Positions 10,701 through 20,531 of a stretch of 64,000 nt of DNA are shown here, in pieces. The notes beneath the pieces are model-generated. The model was given only the letters and a program-made list of their open reading frames with translations. It ran no database searches and was not told the origin of the DNA. A program made the position numbers and the translations under genes. The DNA comes from Heterohyrax brucei. Taxonomy: Eukaryota > Chordata > Mammalia > Hyracoidea > Procaviidae. Within the stretch, counting starts at the first letter, position 1; every line of letters starts with the position of its first letter. The stretch covers positions 51,506,501 through 51,570,500 of the forward strand of contig CM053158.1 of NCBI GenBank assembly GCA_028571685.1. The letters are read 5' to 3'.

Positions 10701-13700
10701 CTATAAAGCAATAGAAAAAGAATGATATGATTTGTGTTTTTTGGCTTTTTTTTTTTTTTAATCGTGTGTTTATTTAAAATCTTTATAATCCAGGGATTGT
10801 GAAGTACATACACATATGTATATCCTAAGTCAATAACTACATTTTTGCAGGTTACTCTCCTGAAAAATGTTCAGTCCATTTTTTAAAAACTGAGAAAATC
10901 CATCAGGTTCTTTTGTAAATAGACACCAGCAAATGCAGGTTTCAGTCCCTTTTTCTTATATGTGATTATTAAAAATCATAGTGCTTGGGTGTTTGAAGAT
11001 CATTTTTACTGCTAATTTGAGATCTCCTCAGCTTACATCTTCCGCACTCTCTGTATTTGTTTGTGGATTGCATTTCAGGCCTGCCACAAGGATCACCAGT
11101 GTGGTGAAGGCATGTGCTGTGCTGTTAGTATCTGGGTGAGAAGCATAAGAATTTGCACACCGATGGGACAAATGGGAGACAGCTGCCATCCGCTGACTCG
11201 CAAAGTTAGTATGTTTGTGTCAGTGTGTGTGTTTCATTTTCATGGTGGTTCTCTTATCTCTCAGTAACTTATGAAGGCTGGATGATGTGCTTGAAATTGA
11301 AAGTCAGAGATGACAATGGAAAACCATCCCCACTTTTGTCATCCTTTCCATTTAAAAAAAATTGTACTCTGTCACCCTGATTTTAGTGACACTTTTTCTG
11401 CTATTGCTCTCGTGGGCTTAGAAACATTTCATAAATATGAACATGTGAATTTGCCTAAAGTTTATCTGGAACAAAGAGGATGCTTTATACTGTACAATGC
11501 TTTTCTGCAGAAGCCAGGGTGTAGAGGTTCTAGAAGTGACTTAGTATCAGATCCAGTGGTAAGGCACAAGTAAGAAGTAAATAAGCTTTGTGGTTTTGTC
11601 TCAGAAAGTCACAGATAACACAATTAGTTACACTTGTATCTTTAAAAGCTGAATGTTTTGACTCTATCTGCAGGCCAAGTTGTTTACAACCTTAGAGGTT
11701 GATGCTATTTAGTTCCCCAGCTAACATCTGTCAGCTCCTCATCACAGTTAGCTGAGCAACATTTTTTGAAGACTGGTTGACAACAAGTGGCAAAACCATT
11801 GGATGGCAGGGTTGGATGGGGCTTTTGAGGTTGTGTCTGCAGAGGCTGCGGACACTTGCCTGTCAACTGGGTCCAGGCTAACTGACCTTGTATCGGGCAG
11901 GTGGGTGGAATGTGGGAGACAGGAAGGAGCAAAGAAGTGTGTGGGGCTGGAGAGTCCCCCTTCAGATTCAAACATTTTGAATCACAGCGTGGTTCCAAGA
12001 AACTCTGGTGGTATAATGGTTAAGTGCTACATCTGCTAACCAAAAGGTCTGCAGTTTAAATCTGCCAGGCCCTCCTTGGAAACTCCATGGGGCAGGACCC
12101 TTGTGTCTTATACAGTTGCTGTGAGTCAGAATCTAGTCGAGGGCAGAAGGTTTGGTTTTCATTAGGTGCAGTTCTCAACAAACCCTCACGATGACTGTCC
12201 CTAGAACTGTCTCCTTGGTCCACCCATCAGGAAACCGAAGTGCAGAGGATGCTAAAGGCTTGCCCAAAGCCAGGAAGCTCACTGGAGGCAGAGCTCAGTC
12301 TCTTTGTCATGTTCTTGCTCCACGTGGTGTTCTCTCATTTTAAACAGAATATTTTCAAAGCAGCCTGAATCCTACCTTGTACCTTTTTTCCCAGATGTGG
12401 TTTAGGGTTTAACACTGTAATGGAGTCAAACATCTTTCCTGCAGTCTGTGGTCCCAGATAACAGTTAGTATTTGACACTTCTCGGAATGAGCATAATGAC
12501 ATAAATTGTGGCCTTAGATTTAGTGTTACAGGATATGATATGGATTCCAGTTGTCTATGCCTATCTGAAGACCAAATTTGCTTTTGGCTTTCCTGTGGTT
12601 TCCTTGAGAAATGCTTCTTTTTGTGCATAAACCGTTCTTCCTTATGGTCTTACCGCATGAGACCGTACTGCCTTGTAAAAATAGCTCCTCTTACTAGCAT
12701 AACGATAAAAACCCATTACCCTCGAGTCAATTCTAACTCACAGCAGCCTTATAGGACAGAGTAGAATTACCCGAGGGGTTTCTATGGAGCATCTGCTGGA
12801 TTCAAACTGCCAGCCTTTAAGTTAGCAGCAAGTCTCTTAACCAGTGCATCCAGTCTCCAGCAGACTTTTTATTCTTGGGCATTTTAAGACAGAAAAAATT
12901 ATAAACCATTAGTGTTCTGTGTCAATGCCAGACTTCCCACAAGGAGGTGGAGCTGGCCTCACTGCGTTTGGCACTGAGTTCAGTTTTTTCATCACCTTTA
13001 TTGAATGTGTCATCTTGTCTACATCTGAGCATTTGTCTCCGAAAAGTTTACTCTTAAGTTGGCCTTCTCCTTTAAGAATGATGTCGTTGGTATACAGTGC
13101 TAGTTTAACCTTAGAGGGCAGTGGCAGTTCAGAGGTAGAAGTCTCACCATCCAGGTGGGAGACCCAGGTTCGATTCCCAGGCAGTGCACCTCATAGACAT
13201 TGCCCCCCGCCCCATCTGTCCCTGGAACCTTGCATGTTACTATGATGAACAGGTATTAGCAGAGCTTTATGACTAAGACAGACTAGGAAGAAGAGCCTGG
13301 CAATCTACTTCTAAAATTCAGCCAGTGAAATCACTGTGGATCACAAGGGTCTAATCCTGTTGTGCATGGCATCACCATGAGTCCGGGTGACTTGACAGCA
13401 ACTAGCAACAGTGTAACCTAGTATGTTGGCATCTGTTTGCTAAAACAACTATTGAGAGGATGACTCAGCCTGCAAAACTATTTTTGTATTAATACCAGTA
13501 ATAGTTGCCGCTTGTCCAAAGCTGTGGCGGACCAGGAACTCTGTATGAAATGTCATGTATGTGTGTCCTCTTTAGTACTAAGTGACAAGCCTGAGAAGTA
13601 GATTGATTCTCGTCAGTTTCTGCAGATGACAGCATTAAGTCTCAGGAGTGGACTGACGAGGTGACGTCGTGGCGGTGGCGCTGAGAGAGCAGGTGCTGAC

Positions 13701-16700
13701 CTCCCCGTCTTTCTGACAGTCTGCAGCCATGCCGTCTTCAGCTCTGCTACCTCTTTGGGAGCAGTTCTTGCATGTAGTTTGAATACTTTTTAGTCCAGCT
13801 GATCCCAAACCGGTTTGTGTGGGTGAAGAAAAGCATGCTGTTGACTTGGATGAGCGATAATAGTCCGGAATAAGGCTCTGTCTCATCCCATACCTCAGGA
13901 GAAGTTTGCAAATCAGAGATCGTTTACAAGAGAATAGAGCTGTTTCCCAGACTCCTAGATAACTTCTAGTTGAGATGCAGTGCATGGCCAGTTCTGGGAG
14001 TAAACAAAATCTACATCCTCCTATCAACTCAGAGCCATTTCTATGGTTTTCATTTTATCACAATCTAATTCTGAAGTCTTGAATACTACATTATGATTCT
14101 CACAGTTCAATTAAGTGACCAAAAGAGAAAAGTATCTAAAAGAATCAGTTTTTTTGTCATGTTTTAATTTCAGATGCCCATTTGAAATACCTTTCTAGAA
14201 CTCAGTTTTACAATCTTTCCTATTATTTTTCTCTCTTAAAAATACATTTTCATGAATGACTCCAATTATTTATATTTAGAGTAGGCCCCAAAGTTGTTTT
14301 TTGTTCTAGATGAAATTAACCTCTTCTGGTAAATACTTAGTTTCTCCAAGAATTTCTCTCACATATATTCATCTGAAACAGCTCATGAATTTTTTTATCC
14401 ATATATATATCCTGGTTCACATTGTATAAAGTGTTCAACTCATCTGAAATTTAATGGTTTGTTTGCAAACGATAAAATTTTGTGAATGGGAAAAAATAGT
14501 GATACTAATAGCAAATTTTATCTTAATGTGTTATGTTCACTACTTTTTTGTTTAATGGATTAGTTGGTGTGGTCACAGAGACTGGTGTTTAAAAAGCAGA
14601 AGGCTAATATATACATGAAGCTGTCCTACTGGTTTCTTTTTACAGGGGAGGGGGGAGGCTGGAGAGGAGGGGTCAAGTATTGGTAGAGTGGACACTGGAG
14701 GTCACAGGGTGGGGAGCAGAAAGGGTGGCAGAGAGGCAGGTACTAGACATTTTATGGGGAAATTTGACTTGAATTGTAAATTTTCACTTAATCACAATTA
14801 AAAAAGTTAAAAAAAAAAAAACAAGACTGAATCAAGATACACCTGTACAAATTTTAAAATATTCTATTTTGGCTTAGGTCAGTCATTAACCACAAAATTT
14901 TGTTTATTTGGGTAAGTAAACCCTATTTGAAGAATGAACTTGGGAGCCAGAGATAGGAATTGGTAACCCCTGAGATCTGTGAGGAGTCTGTTCAGTTTCC
15001 AATTTTATTTTGTGAGTTTATGGTCACTGGTAGACACACTGACATTCTGGGCTGGAGAAATCCTTTTGTACAGGGACAGCTCTGTGCCTTGTGGGTTGCT
15101 TAGCAACCTCCCAGGCCTCTACCTCCTAGATGCCGATAGTGCTCCCTGTCCATTTGTGACAGTTGAAAATGTCTCCAGACATTGTCAGATGTCCCTGAAG
15201 GGGGAAGGGGAAAGTCACGCTGGTTGAGCATACTGGTGTAACAGTACTTTGACTTTACAGGACACAATGTAGGGGATCACAGCATCCTTCTTAGGAGCTC
15301 AGCAGCTACCCAAGTCACAGCATCTGGGTCCCTCACCTGCACAGGACAGCATGTGTGGCTGCCACAGATGAAAGCCAAGGTGTGCTGGGGTCACTTTGAC
15401 TCACAGAAGCTGCTCCCCCTATTTCTCCCCAATCTTTTAAACCCCCAGGTCACATAGGCCCAAGACCTACATGCCAACCACTGCCCATCCCAAGTGCGGT
15501 TCTCTACAACACCATTCTCACTGACCACCATTCTTTGCAAGGACGTAGTGTGACGGAGACCCTGGCCATTCTCAGGGTAGCTCAGACCCAAGGTTAATTT
15601 CCCATTCACAAAAGGGAAGTAGATAAATAATTGCATTATTTGAAGTTACATGAATGTGTATCTACTGCAAAAAAAAAATAAATTGATGAAAAAAATTTAA
15701 AGTTAGCAAATTAAGATACACTACAGTCTTTGCAATTACTAAAGCGAGAAACTCTGGGAATGTGGAATTTTGGGTTTTCACTTTATATGTTTCCGTACAG
15801 TTCGAATTGTTTCTTAAACTGTGTGCTTTCTTTGAGAAAGGTTGTCACAAAGACTGATTTCAGTATAGATAAAATGATAATAGTCCCAGGGCTTTGTGTG
15901 TCACATAACTAGGCTTTTCTTCACATACGCCATTACATTTCCTTATTTAGCATAATTGACTCTGTTTTGAGGGAAACCACGGAGCTTTTGTTTTGTATCA
16001 GGACTGTTTTCTCTTTAAAAGTGCTGCAAATGGTTAAGAATCTTGCTTTTTACGAAGTGCTGGACGTTCTGCCCTGGTAACTTCTAGGATTTGTTGTTTG
16101 GAATTCTAGGATATTAGAAACTCTGGATTGAATGTACAGTTAATTCTAAAGTAAACCATCCAGTTTGGGCTGAATCCTTAGCTTCTTGGCTACATTTGTA
16201 TGTCTAAATGTGCACCGTCTGTAAGCCTGTTCTCATGTGGTTGTGATTGTTAGATACCTGTTATATTTGTCACACGCTGTGTGTAGATCTGGAGGCGGAT
16301 GGGTCAGTCAGGGAACTGGCAAGTATCTGGTGGTGTGGGACATGAGGAACTCACAGATAGAAGTAGGGGAGCGGGCAGAACCTCCCAAGGACTGATGAGG
16401 TTAAGGATTTTAGGGGTGCCAAGGTGAAGTACAAACTGGATTTTGGAAAAGGTACGTGGGTTTGAATGAGGTATAAAGGCACCTAGGTATAATCATTATG
16501 TTAAGGTCAGTCAGGGACAGTTTAGATTGATGCTTATACAGTTTGGGTACTCCTGAGGAGAGGGGGAAAAAAAGCAAAGATCTTATTTTTGAAAGTTTTA
16601 CAAAAACATTTGGTGTATAAATACATTTCCAGGGCCCCTTCTAGGCCACAGAGGTGCCTGTAAAAGTGAGAGGTTTTAGCGTTTATGGCTTCACAGTAAA

Positions 16701-19027
16701 TTTTTCTTACCCACATTGAGGTTGATCCGTACCAGTCACATGCAAGGTGAGGGACGGCTACACAAAATGGACAGTCATCCTTTGCCCTTAGAGGTTCACA
16801 GGCTATGCAGAGGGCAGGGATGGTGATAAACACTTAGTAGATATTTTCTTTGAGCATATTTTGCTCGTGTGTACCAGGCTCAGTGTTTCACAGCCCACTT
16901 CTTCACCTGGTCTGGTCATGGATGTATTTGAGAAGAGAGTGGTGTTTCGAAAAGAGTGGGACTAGGCTTAAGTGTGAACATTTTCCCATTTAGCCATGTC
17001 ACCTCAGTAATTACTTCTCCTCAAGGGGAAGCCACTTACCTAGCTCAGAACAAGGTGAAAATCCAGCACACAGGTTTAGTGCAAAGTTGACACAAGATAC
17101 CTTATGAGGTCATCCATGGAAGGCCACACTTGCTGTTTGTCTTTTCTCCTGGTTTTAAGGCACTGACAGCTCCCCCATATGAGGCACATACTAGCAGCTT
17201 GTCCATCTTATTGGTCATCTGTCTCTCTTCATTAAGATGTAAGCATCCTGCTTTGTCTGTCGTTGTGAGTAACCTCAGCACTTAAAATACAGCCTCATGT
17301 AAAAGAGATGCTAAATCTCTGTTGTGTGAATGAATAAAAGGAAAATGCTTGGTGTTTTCCATCCAAAACAGTTTGACATGCTTACTATAACTATATTTCA
17401 GTTGCTTCAGACTCATCTCTCTTGGATATTGCTGTCGGGCGCCAGGGTTTCTCATCCTCCACACTACTGACATCTGGGGCCAGATAATTCTTTATTGTAG
17501 GGCCTCCCCATGCGTTGTGCTGTGTATCCTGTTGGTTCAACCCAAACATAGGATAGGATGGTTCTGCCACTGTCTGCAGACAGCTGTCTCTGTGCATAAG
17601 CACATCTGTTCAGGAGAAATCTGGAAGATGTATCTCATATTTTCTCCCACGGGCAGATAAACAATGTGGATTGGTCTCTCTTGGTGAATGAAATAAGACA
17701 GGAAATAGGATACTAGTACATCAAAGCAGTTAAGTTTGGAAGTAATAAGAATACTTTCTTCATCCATGCTTAAGCTGTAGAAGAACCCCTGAGTCGTGAT
17801 CTTACATAGCCTGCTGCCCTCACATTGCCAGCAATTGTGGTCAAGTGTTCTCTGTGTCATCAACCATAAAACATTTTCAGGCCTGGGATTCAATTTTCCC
17901 CTGTATCTTGCAAGGTACAATCTCCAGAGGGTACCATTCCTAGGAACAAAAAAAAATCCACTGATGTCAAGTTGATTCCAACTCACAGTGAGCATATAGA
18001 CAGAGTAGAACTGTCTCTCCAAGTTTCCAGTGAGCACCTAGCAGATTAGAACGGCCGACCTTCTGGTTGGCTGCTGTAGTACTTAACTACCACTGCAGCA
18101 CCAGGGTTTCCTTCTTAGGGGAAGGAGAATGACTACTGTACTTTGCCTCTTTTCTAGGTACATACTTTGAGTGTACTCCACTTGCCTCTGGTGCAAAGAA
18201 CCACCACACTGGCGGACGTTGCTCAACCCAACTTCATTGATAGCATAGACTGGGCTTTTCAAAGTGAAAATAGCAGTTGAAAGACTTGCAGAGTGAAGCC
18301 AGCCTTTCACTAGGGTCTTCTAGGCTGGAGTGTAGCTTGTTCCATCTCTGGAGATCGGATTTGCCTTCTTCCCTAACTTTTCTCTCATCTGTTTTTTATT
18401 TCTTCCCCCCAGCACTTTGACTGCTTCTGGTATCTGTGTGCATATATGTGATATATTTGCTCATGTCTGACTCATTGTCTGAGTTGATGTTGATGTGGCT
18501 GTGTCCATGATGTGATGTTCTTCTTAGGAGCTTCTGTAGCAAGGTGCTATACAAATGATGAAAAGGAGAAAAAGTAAAAGGCAGTGTATCTTGGTGACTA
18601 AAAAGCTTGGTCTCTCTGGCTCAACTTCCAGCCAAGCTTCAAGTTTTAGGTAGGTGACCTTGGGCAAATTACTTAATCCCTCTGTGCTGCCTCAGTCTCT
18701 CGTCTGTAAAGAGAGAATAACTAAAGTACTTATATCTTCACGAGGTGGTGGTAAGAATGGGAAAACACAATATATGAAAAATGCTAAGCATATTGCCTGA
18801 TAACTAGTTAACACTCAATGAACATTATCTGTTATTAAAGAGATTTCTCTAGAATATTTGGACTTATTTTTGAAATGTTTCTTGCTCTGAATCAGTCTTT
18901 CTTTTTATTTTAGGTTCCATTTCTGGGGCGGAGAATGCATCATACTTGTCCGTGTATGCCAGGCTTGTCCTGTTTACGGACTTCGTTTAACCGATTTGTT
19001 TGTTTGCCGCGAAAGGAACCACTTTAG
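7625..19027 (+). CDS. PROK2: Prokineticin 2 precursor, three coding exons
   Basis: PROK2 is a secreted cysteine-rich ligand for the G-protein-coupled receptors PROKR1 and PROKR2. Its known roles include olfactory-bulb neurogenesis, GnRH-neuron migration, circadian output, angiogenesis and gut motility. The spliced frame (7625-7720, 11079-11204, 18914-19027) encodes 111 residues. Residues 1-27 form a leucine-rich signal peptide, and the mature peptide begins with the invariant, activity-critical AVITGA. The mature part has ten cysteines (positions 7, 13, 18, 19, 31, 41, 59, 61, 67, 77), the number needed for the five disulfides of the AVIT fold, and it keeps Trp24. Both introns are phase 0 with GT/AG ends. 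The human precursor is 108 residues; this one is three longer because the usual stop position reads GAA, adding Glu-Pro-Leu before TAG. PROK1 is excluded by the MRS leader and by the [14 protein letters not shown] and LRTSFNRF segments, which match PROK2. Confidence 0.97.
7721..11078 (+). other. PROK2: PROK2 intron 1
   Basis: The intron starts GTAAGC and ends TTTCAG. After about 8000 it is AT-rich and contains no recognised gene. It carries T-runs near 8526-8540 and 10747-10760 and a roughly 70-bp direct duplication (10289-10361 and 10799-10868). It is notably poor in AfroSINE copies compared with the flanks. Confidence 0.9.
10289..10868 (+). repeat. Direct duplication of ~70 bp, 510 bp apart
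   Basis: GTGAAGTACACACACACATA at 10289 and GTGAAGTACATACACATATG at 10799 begin two related segments. Both continue through TATATCCTAAGTCA, TAA, a T-run, GGTTACTC and CCTGAAAA. They match over about 70 bp with small differences. Confidence 0.7.
11079..11204 (+). CDS. PROK2: PROK2 coding exon 2
   Basis: This is exactly 42 codons, preceded by ATTTCAG and followed by the donor GTTAGT. It encodes the N-terminal half of the AVIT domain from ACHKD to HPLTRK, with six of the ten cysteines and the conserved AVSIWV and IRICTPMG blocks. Relative to the human protein as I recall it, there are several substitutions, including His for Asp and His for Ser near the N-terminus and Gln-Met for Lys-Leu after CTPMG. 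Confidence 0.97.
11997..12160 (+). repeat. AfroSINE copy in PROK2 intron 2
   Basis: GAAACTCTGGTGGTATAATGG is followed by GCTAACCAAAAGGTCTGCAG, CTCCATGGGGCAGGACC and GAGTCAGAATCTAGTCGAGG. It ends AAGGTTTGGTTTTC. It is nearly full length. Confidence 0.85.
12165..12325 (-). repeat. MIR fragment
   Basis: The + strand shows CAACAAACCCTCACGATGAC, then GGAAACCGAAGTGCAGAGGA, CTTGCCCAAAGCCAGGAAGC and AGGCAGAGCTCAG. This is the order found in the complement of a MIR element. Confidence 0.5.
12704..12860 (-). repeat. AfroSINE copy, - strand
   Basis: The complement pattern is ACCCATTACCCTCGAGTCAA, then CCTTATAGGACAGAGTAGAA, GGAGCATCTGCTGGATTCAA and GTTAGCAGCAAGTCTCTTAA. It is nearly full length and lies antisense to PROK2. 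Confidence 0.85.
13100..13411 (+). repeat. SINE with tRNA-Gly-like head
   Basis: Positions 13118-13189 resemble a degenerate tRNA-Gly: GTTCAGAGGTAGAAGTCTCACC in the A-box side and a clean B box GGTTCGATTCC at 13167-13177. The body continues through CCTGGCAATCTACTTC and GAAATCACTGTGGATCACAA. It ends CCATGAGTCCGGGTGACTTG followed by ACAGCAACTAGCAACAG, an RTE-like tail. The complement of the same head appears at about 43614-43672 and, more decayed, at about 57710-57765. Confidence 0.75.
14590..14822 (+). repeat. 3' fragment of an interspersed repeat with A-rich end
   Basis: GGGGAGGGGGGAGGCTGGAG leads to TTTGACTTGAATTGTAAATT, TTCACTTAATCACAATTAAA and an A-run. It resembles the 3' end of the repeat family at 31590-32110 and 55210-56200. 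Similarity judged by eye is moderate. Confidence 0.4.
15085..15230 (+). mobile_element. MER20-like hAT fragment
   Basis: The order TTGCTTAGCAACCTCCCAGG, CCTCTACCTCCTAGATGCC, GTGACAGTTGAAAATGTCTC and CAGACATTGTCAGATGTCCC with CTGGTTGAGCA is that of the MER20-type nonautonomous hAT element. A relative is at 22305-22435. Confidence 0.6.
17948..18113 (-). repeat. AfroSINE copy, - strand
   Basis: The complement pattern is TGATGTCAAGTTGATTCCAA, CTCACAGTGAGCATATAGAC, AGAGTAGAACTGTCTCTCC and a final CAGCACCAGGGTTTCC. A run of nine A's precedes it at 17948-17956. Confidence 0.85.
18573..18840 (+). repeat. MIR element, well preserved
   Basis: GTGACCTTGGGCAAATTACT at 18652, then TTAATCCCTCTGTGCTGCCT, CAGTCTCTCGTCTGTAAAG, the AGGTGGTGGTAAGAATGG block and AACACTCAATGAACATTATC. 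This covers most of the MIR consensus. It ends about 70 bp before PROK2 exon 3. Confidence 0.8.
18914..19027 (+). CDS. PROK2: PROK2 coding exon 3 with C-terminal extension
   Basis: The exon follows a pyrimidine tract and TTTTAG. It encodes [30 protein letters not shown] and LPRKEPL, then TAG at 19025-19027. It supplies the last four cysteines and the receptor-contacting C-terminal basic segment. Human PROK2 ends at the Lys that precedes Glu-Pro-Leu here. The codon after that Lys is GAA (19016-19018), one base from TAA. Confidence 0.96.
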   Translation, partial: VPFLGRRMHHTCPCMPGLSCLRTSFNRFVCLPRKEPL

Positions 19028-20352
19028 AGTAGAAAATTTAAATGTGAACAGCCACATGATGTCTGTCAAGTCTTACCTGTGATTGTGCCAAACAAATACT
19101 ATGCCACAGAGAAATACTGGTACTTCCTCAGGCTTTCTAAGTAGTAACTTTATCTTTGATTTTTAAATGATTTTTTTTTTAACTGAATTTTAATTTGGGT
19201 TAGAAATATAAAACACAAGGCATGAAGAAAACAGTTCTTTTTCCCTTATCTGTGTTTTGGTTTCATTTGGCATTTTTATGCCAATAACTTAGCTCTTCAC
19301 AAAAAATTAGAGTAAGAATTTGATATTTTATTGCAGAACCCTTCTTAACTCTCACCTCTGCCTTCACACTGTGGTCCCCTATCTCTCACTTCTCAAAGAG
19401 TTTTAAGACCCTGACCTCATTCCTCTCCATTTTCCTCCACTTTTCCCTTACATTTTCAGGGGCAGGCTCCATATCACTAGCAGAATCACTGATGAGGATC
19501 AAGCTTTTTGCCTGATGCTTACACAGTGAAGAGAGCATAGCTGAACTAGGCACTTGCCTTGTGGAATGCACTTGGATGTGCCTCTTGATTTTTCCCTTAA
19601 CCAGCTTTCCAAGTGGTCCTCAGGTCGCTTGGACTGATTCAGCTGGCGTGATGACAGAGAGAACGGAAAGCTGGATTTGTTTCTTCTAGATTTCTAGACT
19701 TGGCTTTGACTTTTGTGTGTGTGTGTGTGTGTGTGTTTCCCCAAGACTTCTCCAAAATGATACTACTTTATTTCTTTAAAATTTAGCTTTTAAGGTCTCA
19801 TAGTTAAGGATGTTCTAGAAAATGCCACTTGAAGAGGAAGTATTGGTTTCAATCTGGCACCACATTTATTTTAAAATAAATAATAAATTATAATTTGAAC
19901 TTTATTTGTAACTGCAAGATCTGTTGTAATGGATCCCCTGGTGTCCTGTTGTTTGTCCTTGTATCAGTATTGCTGTGTAAAAATTCTGTATCAGAATAAT
20001 GACCATACTGTATCTCCTTTGATTTATTTTAATATTATATCATTATTTTTGTCACAGTTGTTGTCAGTCTTTATTACAGGGAGATTTCTATCTAGGCCAC
20101 ATTCTAAAATGCATAAAGACTCAAATGTTGGTAAAAGAGCACTAATACTATGTGCATTTTCATTTGAAATTCAGGGAAACTCTCTTTGCATGTATTCTAA
20201 TCAGAAATGAATTTGAGGGATTTCTCTGTGTGGATTCATCAAATGATTATAGAGCATTTATTGGGTGGTTAGGTAGGCTGCTAGGATGCCAGTACTGTCT
20301 GGCCTTGAAAATTTTGCCAAGTATTGTAAGTGAATCCAACGTCACAAATAAA
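19028..20352 (+). other. PROK2: PROK2 3' UTR region and polyadenylation candidates
   Basis: Sequence just after the stop resembles mammalian PROK2 3' UTR (GAGTAGAAAATTTAAATGTG). AATAAA hexamers occur at 19875-19880 and 19882-19887, and again near 20347. A (GT)11 microsatellite lies at 19715-19736. The true 3' end cannot be fixed from sequence alone. Confidence 0.5.
19715..19736 (+). repeat. (GT)11 microsatellite
   Basis: Eleven uninterrupted GT units lie within the probable PROK2 3' UTR. Confidence 0.9.
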
Positions 20353-20379
20353 CAATTTATACAATGTGTTTAACTGATT

Positions 20380-20531
20380 AAATTTGACCATGTCAATCCA
20401 CCAAGAGTTAAAAAAAAAAGTCTATTTCGTAGGTATTTACTCAGCCGAAACTCTAAATTTGACCATGTCAACCCACCAAGAATTAAAAAAAAAAAAAGCC
20501 CATTTCATAGTTATTTACTCAGCGAAGACTG
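20380..20531 (+). repeat. 75-bp tandem duplication
   Basis: Two adjacent units start AAATTTGACCATGTCAAYCC at 20380 and 20455. Each has CACCAAGARTTA, an A-run, CATTTC/TATTTC and TTATTTACTCAGC in the same order. They differ by a few substitutions and by A-run length. Confidence 0.85.

Larger units (their letters stand above)
11205..18913 (+). other. PROK2: PROK2 intron 2, repeat-bearing
   Basis: The intron begins GTTAGT and ends ATTTTAG. It contains three AfroSINEs (11997-12160, 12704-12860 and 17948-18113), a tRNA-Gly-type SINE (13100-13411), MIR fragments, a MER20-like element (15085-15230) and a 3' fragment of another interspersed repeat (14590-14822). I found no convincing copy of the alternative basic-insert exon known from the human long isoform. 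Confidence 0.85.

Noticed and set aside
13118..13189. tRNA-Gly gene
   Set aside because: The A and B boxes are those of a SINE head. The cloverleaf is degraded, a SINE body and tail follow, and there is no RNA polymerase III terminator at the tRNA end.
18530..18600. Possible alternative PROK2 exon with a Lys/Arg-rich insert (AAAAGGAGAAAAAGTAAAAGG after TTCTTCTTAG)
   Set aside because: The basic codons resemble the human long-isoform insert only loosely, the upstream residues do not match, stop codons interrupt the phase-0 frame, and the segment overlaps the edge of a MIR. Resemblance is probably chance.
20380..20531. CRISPR-like direct repeats
   Set aside because: Only two adjacent units with no spacers, in a mammalian genome. 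It is a plain tandem duplication.
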